The notes under the pieces were generated by a model. That model searched no databases. It worked only from the letters and a program-made list of their open reading frames with translations, and had not been told where the DNA came from. From Salininema proteolyticum (GTDB taxonomy: Bacteria; Actinomycetota; Actinomycetes; Mycobacteriales; Micromonosporaceae), in assembly GCF_042685645.1 (NCBI RefSeq), contig NZ_JBHUNX010000001.1, positions 930,001-994,000 of the forward strand: 64,000 nt of DNA. The letters are read 5' to 3'. Positions within the stretch are counted from its first letter, which is position 1; every line of letters starts with the position of its first letter. Positions 44,399 to 51,470 of this stretch are shown here, piece by piece. A program made the position numbers and the translations under genes.

Positions 44399-46966
44399 AT
44401 GGACGACCTCTCCGCGCTCGCGGCCGTCTCCGACTCGCTCAGCGACTTCTTCACCCACCACCCCGAGCACGTCCCCGCCCTCGAAGGCGACACGCTCGGA
44501 CTGCTCGACGGAGCCACCCCCGGCGACCTCCCCACCGCATGGCGGATCAACCTCGCCCGCATCGCCATCGACGACTACCGCGGCCGGGCCGACCTGCCCG
44601 CCACCATGCGCTCCCTCTCCACCCTCGCCGACACCATCCTGCGGCGCACCTACGAGATCGCCGAGGCCGAGTACCCCGGCGACGCCGGCCTCGCCATCGT
44701 CGCCATGGGCAAGACCGGCGCCCGCGAACTCAACTACATCTCCGACGTCGACATCGTCTTCATCGGCTCCGGAGACCTCGACATCGCCACCCGCCGCGCC
44801 GAATACGTCTGCCGCACCATGTCCGAGTACACCTGGCAGGCCGACCCCAACCTCCGCCCCGAAGGCCGCAACGGCCCCCTCGTGCGCTCCCTCGACTCCT
44901 ACCTCGCCTACCTCCGCGACTGGGCCCGCACCTGGGAGTTCCAGGCGCTCATCAAGGCCCGCCCCGTCGCCGGCGACCTCGACCTCGCCCGCCGCTGGCA
45001 GGCCCAGGTCGCCCCCATGGCCTGGGAAGCCATCGACAGGCCCAGCCTCGTCGACGACATCCGCGACATGCGCTCCCGCGTCGAGAAGTCAATCCCCCAC
45101 GCCAAACGCAAATGGGAGATCAAACTCGGCCCCGGCGGACTGCGCGACATCGAGTTCGCCGTCCAACTCCTCCAACTCGTCCACGGCCGCGCCGACGAAG
45201 ACCTCCGCGTCAAGAGCACCTTCGACGCCCTCGACGCCCTCGTCTCCGGCGGCTACCTCGCCCGCCAGGACGGCGCGGACCTCCGCGAGGCCTACGCCTT
45301 CCTCCGCACCGTCGAACACCGCCTCCAACTGCGGCGGCTCCACCGCACCCACCAACTGCCCCGACCCGGCCCCGCGCTCACCCACCTGCGCCAGTCCCTC
45401 GGCCACATCGCCGACGAGGACTTCCTCGCCGTCTGGCGCACCCACGCCGCCACCGCCCGCCGCCTGCACGAGAAACTCCTCTACAAACCCCTCCTCGACG
45501 CCGTCGCCTCCATCCCCACCGAGACCCTCCGACTCTCCGAGTCCGCCGCCACCACCCGCCTCTCCGCACTCGGCTTCAGCGACCCCGCCACCGCCCTCAC
45601 CCACATCCGCCGCCTCACCGCCGGCGTCTCCCGCACCGCCACCCTCCAGAAGAACCTCCTGCCCGTCGTCCTCGACGAACTGGCCGACTCCCCCGAACCC
45701 GACCGCGGACTCCTCGCCTACCGCCAAGTCTCCGAATCCCTCGGATCGACCCCCTGGTACCTCCGCTTCCTCCGCGACGCCGCCCCCGCCGGCGGCGGCC
45801 CCAACTCCGTCCCGCCTGCGGTCACCCGCCTGGCTCGCCTCCTCGGCACCTCCCGCTACTTCACCAACCTCCTCCAACGCAGCCCCCAGGCCCTCCGCTA
45901 CCTCGCCGACGACGCCGACCTCGAACCCCGCACCCTCAAAGAACTCGCCACCGGAATGCGCAAGGCCGCCGCGCGCCACACCGACCCCGGCGTCGCCATG
46001 GGGGCCGTCCGCGCCATCCGACGCCAGGAACTCCTGCGGATCTCCGCCGCCGACCTCCTCGGACTGGTCGACCTCCGCGCCGTCGCCCGCGCCCTCTCCG
46101 ACCTCACCGACGCCGTCCTCACCACCGCGCTCGCCGTCGCCACCCGCGCGGAGAACACGCCCCTCGCCATCATCGCCATGGGCCGCTACGGAGGACAGGA
46201 GACCGCCTACGGCTCCGACGCCGACATCGTCGTCGTCCACGACGGCGACCCCGCCGTCGCGGCCCGCGCCGTCTCCCTCATGCGGGACCTGCTCAACGCC
46301 CCCGCCAACGAACCGCCCGTCACCCTCGACTTCGGGCTCCGGCCCGAGGGCAAGGGCGGTCCCCTCGTGCCCTCCTTCACCGCCTACCGGCGCTACTACT
46401 CCACCCGCTCGCTCCTCTGGGAACGCCAGGCCCTGCTGCGTGCCCGCGTCGTCCACGCCGACTTCGACATCGAGCCCTACCTCGACTCCGTCCGCTACGC
46501 CGCGCCCATCACCCATACCGACCTCGTCGACTTCCGCCGCCTCAAGGCCCGCGTCGACACCGAGCGCCTGCCCCGCAACGCCGACCGCACCACCCACACC
46601 AAGCTCGGGCGCGGCGGTCTCGTGGACATCGAGTGGGCCGTCCAGCTGCTCCAGCTCGAACACCCCTCGCTCCAGTCGACCTCCACCATCACCACCCTCG
46701 ACTCGGCCCTCTCCGCCGGGTACCTCGCCCCCGAGACTCACGGGCATCTGCGCGACGCGTGGCTGCTGGTCTCCCGGGTGCGCAACGCCATGACCCTCAC
46801 CCAGGGGGTTCCGCGCGACCAGATCCCCACCGGGCCGGCGCTCGGAGCCCTCGCGGCCTTCCTCGGCTACGAGTCCGACACCGAGGCGTTCCTCAATGAC
46901 TACAGATTCCTGACCCGCCACGCGCACAATGCATCCGAGGAAGTCATCACCCAGGATCCGCAATAG
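44399..46966 (+). CDS. glnE: Bifunctional glutamine synthetase adenylyltransferase/adenylyl-removase
   Basis: GlnE attaches and removes AMP on the regulatory Tyr of GSI-beta glutamine synthetase in response to nitrogen status. The 855-residue protein has two nucleotidyltransferase domains: the first with ELNYISDVDIVFIG, the second with TAYGSDADIVVVHDG, each followed by conserved helical GlnE regions (GPGGLRDIEFAVQLLQLVHG; GRGGLVDIEWAVQLLQLEHP). It is shorter at the N-terminus than typical actinobacterial GlnE of about 950-1,000 residues. ATG 44399 directly follows the TAA of the amidotransferase-like gene, suggesting translational reinitiation. The GlnA2-like protein upstream lacks the Tyr site, so the target GS must be encoded elsewhere. 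Confidence 0.9.
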   Translation: MDDLSALAAVSDSLSDFFTHHPEHVPALEGDTLGLLDGATPGDLPTAWRINLARIAIDDYRGRADLPATMRSLSTLADTILRRTYEIAEAEYPGDAGLAIVAMGKTGARELNYISDVDIVFIGSGDLDIATRRAEYVCRTMSEYTWQADPNLRPEGRNGPLVRSLDSYLAYLRDWARTWEFQALIKARPVAGDLDLARRWQAQVAPMAWEAIDRPSLVDDIRDMRSRVEKSIPHAKRKWEIKLGPGGLRDIEFAVQLLQLVHGRADEDLRVKSTFDALDALVSGGYLARQDGADLREAYAFLRTVEHRLQLRRLHRTHQLPRPGPALTHLRQSLGHIADEDFLAVWRTHAATARRLHEKLLYKPLLDAVASIPTETLRLSESAATTRLSALGFSDPATALTHIRRLTAGVSRTATLQKNLLPVVLDELADSPEPDRGLLAYRQVSESLGSTPWYLRFLRDAAPAGGGPNSVPPAVTRLARLLGTSRYFTNLLQRSPQALRYLADDADLEPRTLKELATGMRKAAARHTDPGVAMGAVRAIRRQELLRISAADLLGLVDLRAVARALSDLTDAVLTTALAVATRAENTPLAIIAMGRYGGQETAYGSDADIVVVHDGDPAVAARAVSLMRDLLNAPANEPPVTLDFGLRPEGKGGPLVPSFTAYRRYYSTRSLLWERQALLRARVVHADFDIEPYLDSVRYAAPITHTDLVDFRRLKARVDTERLPRNADRTTHTKLGRGGLVDIEWAVQLLQLEHPSLQSTSTITTLDSALSAGYLAPETHGHLRDAWLLVSRVRNAMTLTQGVPRDQIPTGPALGALAAFLGYESDTEAFLNDYRFLTRHAHNASEEVITQDPQ

Positions 46967-47015
46967 CAAACAATCCGAGCTATTATCATCTCAACCGAGA
47001 TCCTTGGAGTGATTC

Positions 47016-48092
47016 ATGCTTCCCGTGTACGCCTACTTCACCGAATGGGGCGGGAACGCCCGCCACATGCACGATTCCGGTGCGGCCGCCGCAGTTACAC
47101 ACCTCATCTACTCGTTCGGTGACATCGTCGACGGCAAGGCCGTCATCACCGATCCCCACGCCTCCCACGAGCGGCGCCATCCCGCCGCCGAGTCCGTCGA
47201 CGGGCAGGACGCCCCCGGCGGGCACTTCGAACAGTTGCGGCGCCTCAAGAAGCTGCACCCGCACCTCAAAGTGGTCTACTCCTTCGGCGGCTGGGTCCTC
47301 TCGCCCGGCTTCACCCAGGCCGCGAAGAACCCCGAGCTCTTCGCCGACTCGGCCTACGACCTTCTCCACGATCCCCGCTGGGCCGACGTCTTCGACGGTA
47401 TCGACATCGATTGGGAGTACCCCAACGCGACCGGGATCGAGACCGACACCTCGGGGCCCGAGGCCTATCCCCGTCTCATCAAGGCCCTCCGCGAGCGCTT
47501 CGGTTCGGAGCTCGTCACCTCCGCCATCGGTGCGGGAGCCCAGGACGGCGGCGTGCTCGACTCCGGCGGTTACGGGGAGGCGGCGCCCTACATCGACGCG
47601 TACCTGCTCATGACCTACGACTTCGCCAACGGCAACGACCGGGTAACCCTGCCGCACTCGCCTCTGCGTGACTACGACGGCAATCCCAAGGCGCCGGCCA
47701 GTGCTGACACCTCCGTCCGGAAGCTGCTCTCCCTCGGGGTTCCGGCCTCCAAGATCTACCTCGGCCTGGGCCTCTACGGGCGCGGCTGGTCCGGTGTCGA
47801 AGAAGGCGCTCCCGGGGCCGAGGCCACCGGGGTGGCGACCGGCGACTCCGACCCCGGTGCCGCGAGTTACCGCTGGCTGCGTGAGCACGCCGCCCCGACC
47901 GGCACCGTCGGCGGTGCCGCGTACCACTACTCGAACGGCGACTGGTGGTCCTTTGACACTCCCGAGACCGTTGGGGCCAAGATGGCCTATGTGCGGGAGA
48001 ACGGCCTCGGAGGGGCCTTCTACTGGGAGTCGTCGCTGGACACCGAGGACGCCGAGCTGACCAAGGCCATCCGCGCCGGACTCGACCAGTAG
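47016..48092 (+). CDS. Glycoside hydrolase family 18 (chitinase-like) protein
   Basis: A 358-residue TIM-barrel protein with the GH18 catalytic motif FDGIDIDWEYP (DxxDxDxE; last Glu is the acid), the SFGGW strand and the substrate-binding LMTYDFAN and GLYGRGW blocks. It begins directly with the first barrel strand (LPVYAYFTEWG) and has no signal peptide or carbohydrate-binding module, unlike most actinomycete chitinases, so it may act inside the cell on chito-oligosaccharides or use another exit route. TTGGAGTG lies upstream of ATG 47016. A hairpin at 48115-48148 follows. Confidence 0.88.
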   Translation: MLPVYAYFTEWGGNARHMHDSGAAAAVTHLIYSFGDIVDGKAVITDPHASHERRHPAAESVDGQDAPGGHFEQLRRLKKLHPHLKVVYSFGGWVLSPGFTQAAKNPELFADSAYDLLHDPRWADVFDGIDIDWEYPNATGIETDTSGPEAYPRLIKALRERFGSELVTSAIGAGAQDGGVLDSGGYGEAAPYIDAYLLMTYDFANGNDRVTLPHSPLRDYDGNPKAPASADTSVRKLLSLGVPASKIYLGLGLYGRGWSGVEEGAPGAEATGVATGDSDPGAASYRWLREHAAPTGTVGGAAYHYSNGDWWSFDTPETVGAKMAYVRENGLGGAFYWESSLDTEDAELTKAIRAGLDQ

Positions 48093-48114
48093 CGGCCGTC
48101 AAGGACGGTCGACG

Positions 48115-48148
48115 GGAGTGGGCTCCTTCAACTCTCAGGGCCCACTCC
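48115..48148 (+). terminator. Hairpin after the GH18 gene
   Basis: GGAGTGGGC pairs with GCCCACTCC across a 16-base loop, starting 22 bases after the GH18 stop and before the tRNA promoter region. A plausible terminator, though the loop is large. Confidence 0.5.
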
Positions 48149-48228
48149 TCGGCGGTCATGGCCCATGCGCTATGCTATGTGTCGGCCGATGTGCTCTCTG
48201 AACAGCTCAATCACACACCATCGGTCTC

Positions 48229-48302
48229 CGGGACGTGGCGCAGCTTGGTAGCGCACCCGCTTTGGGAGCGGGGGGTCGCAGGTTCAAATCCTGTCGTCCC
48301 GA
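48229..48302 (+). tRNA. tRNA-Pro, anticodon TGG
   Basis: A 74-base cloverleaf: acceptor CGGGACG/CGTCCCG with discriminator A, D-arm GCGC-AGCTTGGTA-GCGC, anticodon arm CCCGC-TTTGGGA-GCGGG with anticodon TGG at 48263-48265, and T-arm CAGG-TTCAAAT-CCTG. CCA is not encoded. The gene is intact, but its 3' half from the anticodon loop onward is the left copy of a 62-bp repeat shared with 63664-63725, i.e. the element's attachment site restores the tRNA. Confidence 0.96.
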
Positions 48303-48322
48303 CTCTAAAATCGCAGGTCAGG
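48261..48322. repeat. attL: left 62-bp attachment repeat
   Basis: Identical to 63664-63725 over all 62 bases, starting with TTTGGGAGCGGGG at the anticodon loop, covering the rest of the tRNA and 20 bases beyond it (ending CGCAGGTCAGG). The flanking bases differ on both sides. Crossover near the anticodon loop is usual for tRNA-targeting tyrosine integrases. Confidence 0.92.
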
Positions 48323-48363
48323 GCCTTGTCTCTGGCCTTGCTTCGTATTCGGGGACTTCGCTC

Positions 48364-48385
48364 GTCCGTCATTTGTCCGTGGGAC
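48364..48385. promoter_or_regulatory. Candidate integrase arm-type site, left copy
   Basis: A 22-base sequence starting GTCCGTCATTTGTCCGTGGG, repeated exactly at 63514-63535. It holds two GTCCGT units 11 bases apart. In the circular form the two copies lie either side of the attachment core, 41 bases from it here, as arm sites of lambda-type integrases do. Confidence 0.6.
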
Positions 48386-48773
48386 TTCCCATCCCGTTTT
48401 GACATTACCCGACACGATCCGGACCGTTCTGACGGCCTTCCCCGCTTCCTTCTTGACTCCGCACTACCCATCAGCGGCGCTCATGCGACCGAGGTGGTTT
48501 GACGCGGGCACGAAGCGTGCGAAGCTGGTTCGGCGTGGGCGGTGGGCTACTCCGCCCCAATCCGCTATGGGCACGCTTCAGCGGGACCCATGTCAAACCA
48601 CATGGCAGGTGACAGTGGCGCACAGATCAGGAATGGATGGAGTCGACTCCATCATTCCATCTGCCGATCTGCAAATATTAATTATGATTTCATGTATCAT
48701 GATTTGATGATGCTGCAGTGGTGATTTTATTCAACGTCACTTCATTTCGGTAATGGTGTCATTAAGGAAAATA
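48386..48773. other. Left-end spacer of the element
   Basis: About 390 bases without a convincing gene. The composition changes sharply from GC-rich to AT-rich near 48630-48750, just before the HEPN gene, marking a junction between sequences of different origin. The AT-rich part probably carries the HEPN promoter. No transposon end is obvious. Confidence 0.5.
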
Positions 48774-49418
48774 ATGACTCGACTGAGAAGAACCAATTCG
48801 TTTAAAGTTTTTCAAACCAACATTGAACGCTCTCGTTCGTTTCTCCGTATCTTCAAGATGGATAGGAAACGTGGGCATCCAACTAGCGATGAGAAAGAAC
48901 TCCTAAGAGGGTGTCTGGTATTTGCTATTGGCGCTTTGGATGCTTATCTTAGTGACCTAATTTTGGAAATTGTTCCATACTATAGATCCGGAGATCGTCA
49001 TATGGAGTCTGCGTTTAAACAGATTGCCAAAGATGACCCGGGTCTTGCGCTTCGTGTAGCACTGACGGAGTCTAGTGATGCCGCCAAGGTGGAATTCAGG
49101 AATGCGCTTGAGGGTTGGTTGGAGAGTAAATCGTTTCAAGGGTTTGCTAAATTGGCAAATGCACTTTCGTACCTTGGCTGCCAATGGAAGGAGCAGGACT
49201 TTGATGCAGAAACTGGAATGGGAACTGCAACTGAACTCAACAGAATTACAAAGGAACGCAATAATATTGTCCATAATGGAGCAAAACCGTACGTAAAACT
49301 TAACTCAGCAGAAAATATGGTTGCTTTTATAGAGAAGATCGCCACGATAGTGGATTTGAAGGTGCGTGAAGCTTTGATATTAGGTGATTGGGATACTGAC
49401 ATGAAGTTCCAACTGTGA
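48774..49418 (+). CDS. HEPN-domain protein, putative RNase (RiboL-PSP-HEPN-like)
   Basis: A 214-residue protein starting at ATG 48774 after AAGGA; an in-frame ATG seven codons earlier lacks a ribosome site. The block CLVFAIGALDAYLSDLILEI (about residues 47-66) is the first long helix of HEPN domains, and KERNNIVHNG supplies the R-x4-H ribonuclease motif (Arg162, His167). HEPN proteins with this motif are toxins or abortive-infection RNases in bacterial defence, acting alone or with a partner. The gene is much richer in A+T than its surroundings, indicating recent separate transfer. No antitoxin-like gene is adjacent. The family call rests on motif and predicted helices only. Confidence 0.6.
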   Translation: MTRLRRTNSFKVFQTNIERSRSFLRIFKMDRKRGHPTSDEKELLRGCLVFAIGALDAYLSDLILEIVPYYRSGDRHMESAFKQIAKDDPGLALRVALTESSDAAKVEFRNALEGWLESKSFQGFAKLANALSYLGCQWKEQDFDAETGMGTATELNRITKERNNIVHNGAKPYVKLNSAENMVAFIEKIATIVDLKVREALILGDWDTDMKFQL

Positions 49419-49623
49419 ATATTATAGTGCCATCGAGTTGTCTCGTATCGAATCATCGCCAGGGCGCCGGAAGGAGTGCGTTTCAACCTGGGCGGATTCC
49501 CCAGCAGCACAACGTATTTGACGGTCTCAACGCGTGAAACGGGAGTCTCCTGTTTGGAAGCAGCAGAGAAGCCCCTGGTAGAACGAGTGCTGTCTACTTC
49601 ACCGAACAACCAAAGGCTTCCAC

Positions 49624-50397
49624 ATGTTGTTCTACCAGGCTGTTCTCCCTTTGTCCAACCGAACCCTCAACCATGTCGCCCGGCTCATCCGATCCCATCA
49701 GAGACGAAGCCAGACTAGGTGGAGGCTCCTCAACCCCGGCCAGCAAGCCCTCATGACACTGGTCTACCTGCACAACGGTGAAACGTACGCCAACCTAGCC
49801 GCCGCGCGATCCATCTCCCGCTCCACCGCCTGGCGCCGAGTCCGCGAGACGGTAACCCTCCTCGCCGCCCAAGTGCCCGACCTCCGCCATGAACTGCGGA
49901 AAGCCCGGCGCCGAGGAGTCCATTCCGTCCTCCTCGACGGAACCGTCATCCCCACTGACCGCGTCCTGACGAAGAAGGGCTACTGGTCGGGAAAGCACCG
50001 GCACTTTGGAATGAACGTCCAGGCCATCGCCGATCTCGCTGGAAACCTCATCTGGATCTCGCCGGCCTTGGGCGCCTCCACACATGACATCACCGCCGCC
50101 CGACGGTGGGAGATCGTGGCCGCCCTCCGCAAGACCGGGTTGTACGGCTTCGCCGACAAGGGTTTCCAAGGTCTGGCTCCTGAGCGAGTCGGGGCGCCGT
50201 ACAAGGGACGGGATCTGCCCGGTTGGAAGAAGGCTTACAACCGAGAACATGCAGGGTGGCGGTCGGTCGGTGAGAGAGTCTTCGCCGAGCTCAAACGCTG
50301 GAAAGTCCTCCGAAGGCTCCGTGGCAATCCCGAGCACACCACCGAACTCGTCTACGCCATCACGCGGCTGAACCGAATCGAAAGGCACTCAAGATGA
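49624..50397 (+). CDS. IS5-family DDE transposase (DDE_Tnp_4 type)
   Basis: A 257-residue transposase. An N-terminal helix-turn-helix (TYANLAAARSISRSTAWRRV) precedes the RNase H-like core with Asp105 (LLDGTVIP), Asp178 (GFADKGFQG) and Glu217 (SVGERVFAELKRW). Size and motifs fit single-ORF IS5-family elements, so it is probably intact. The element's ends are not certain: GAGCCTGTTTCATC read leftward from about 50406 may be the right end, but I find only a seven-base match to it near 49549-49555. It sits between the HEPN gene and the nuclease-like gene. Confidence 0.8.
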   Translation: MLFYQAVLPLSNRTLNHVARLIRSHQRRSQTRWRLLNPGQQALMTLVYLHNGETYANLAAARSISRSTAWRRVRETVTLLAAQVPDLRHELRKARRRGVHSVLLDGTVIPTDRVLTKKGYWSGKHRHFGMNVQAIADLAGNLIWISPALGASTHDITAARRWEIVAALRKTGLYGFADKGFQGLAPERVGAPYKGRDLPGWKKAYNREHAGWRSVGERVFAELKRWKVLRRLRGNPEHTTELVYAITRLNRIERHSR

Positions 50398-50520
50398 AAC
50401 AGGCTCAAGGTACCCATGTTAGGAAATGTTGCTGGCCGAGGTTCGTCTTCATGCGTGAGCCTCGCTCAGTCCGGTCCGTGGATCTTGACACCGCGGACTA
50501 CTTGCGCCACAGTGGCAAAG

Positions 50521-51408
50521 GTGACCCTGACTCAAGACATCCGCTTTCCGAACCCGGTCAGAAACTTCCTTGACCAACACATGGTTGATCTCGCCGGGCT
50601 CAAGGAAGCTTGGTTGGCTCAGTGCGCGGTCCACCCAGAGCTTGTGGACTTGAACGACGACTATGATCCGGCTGTTGCCGATCAATACGGACTTGCGATG
50701 GAGTGGGCGATCGGGTTCGATCTCGCTGAGGTTGTACCGTATCGACCTGAACTCGATGTCCTTCGCGCGGATGGTGGCGAGAGAGCCGCTGACCTTGTGC
50801 GTGCCGCAGGCTTCATCGCGCGGGATCACGTAGTATCCTCGACTACTCCGTGGACGTTGTGGATACGGGACCGGCGCCCCTCCAGCCGACCTTTTCATGA
50901 ATCAGTACCGCTGTTGGCCGCATGCTGGAATGTCTCCGAAATATCGAAACTATTGCACCGCCCCGAGCTTGCGGAACCTGATGGCCTCCTAGCAAAGGCG
51001 CATGTCTGGACCCACTTGTGGGAGCCGCCAGTCGCAACCCCCTGGCTGTCGGATCTCTGGGCTGCGTATTGCAAGTTCGGAAGGTCACAACTTGACGAAC
51101 TAGGGCGACCGGTAGAGGTGTCGGTGACACTGGTCGACCGGTACGCTATCGCGGATCTGATCCTTGGGTCCACTTTGATTGATATCAAGTACACTGCCCA
51201 GCCTGAGGCCAAGCTCGGCGAGTGGCTTCTCCAGATCGTTGCTTATGCTCTGATGGTGCCTGACAGGCAGATAAGCCAGATTGGCGTGTATCTTGTCCGG
51301 CAAACGAGGCTGATCACCTGGGATCTAGCCGAACTCCTCCCGAAAATTGATCTTGACGAAGCACGCCTTGCGTTCAGTGCACTGGTAGACGATCGGGCAC
51401 CAGAATGA
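50521..51408 (+). CDS. Putative PD-(D/E)XK nuclease-like protein
   Basis: A 295-residue protein from GTG 50521, where a natural N-terminus (TLTQDIRFPNPVRNFL) begins; the frame extends upstream to an ATG at 50416 but those residues look like read-through from the transposon junction. Residues 211-223, ADLILGSTLIDIK, place Asp212 and the Asp221-x-Lys223 pair as in PD-(D/E)XK nucleases, and LLQIVAYAL (about 236-244) resembles the Q-x-x-x-Y helix of Cas4/RecB-type members. It could cleave DNA in defence or in element maintenance. No named family is recognised. It converges on the relaxase gene, 62 bases away. Confidence 0.5.
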   Translation: MTLTQDIRFPNPVRNFLDQHMVDLAGLKEAWLAQCAVHPELVDLNDDYDPAVADQYGLAMEWAIGFDLAEVVPYRPELDVLRADGGERAADLVRAAGFIARDHVVSSTTPWTLWIRDRRPSSRPFHESVPLLAACWNVSEISKLLHRPELAEPDGLLAKAHVWTHLWEPPVATPWLSDLWAAYCKFGRSQLDELGRPVEVSVTLVDRYAIADLILGSTLIDIKYTAQPEAKLGEWLLQIVAYALMVPDRQISQIGVYLVRQTRLITWDLAELLPKIDLDEARLAFSALVDDRAPE

Positions 51409-51470
51409 CGATGAGGCAGGCCGTTGTCCTGGTGATCCGAAACGAAGGCAGCACCACTTAGGATAGGTTT

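Noticed and set aside
43705..46899. A 1,064-codon open frame spanning the amidotransferase-like gene and glnE
   Set aside because: After about codon 120 it is Arg/Pro/His-only sequence, the out-of-frame shadow of glnE. Its real part is only the first half of the frameshifted gene.
48153..48500. A short reading frame running through the tRNA-Pro gene
   Set aside because: It overlaps a perfect cloverleaf and the att repeat; the translation has no protein-like character.
49419..49623. Clear inverted terminal repeats for the IS5-type element
   Set aside because: Only a seven-base match (CCTGTTT) links 49549-49555 to the complement of the region near 50406, not enough to fix the ends.
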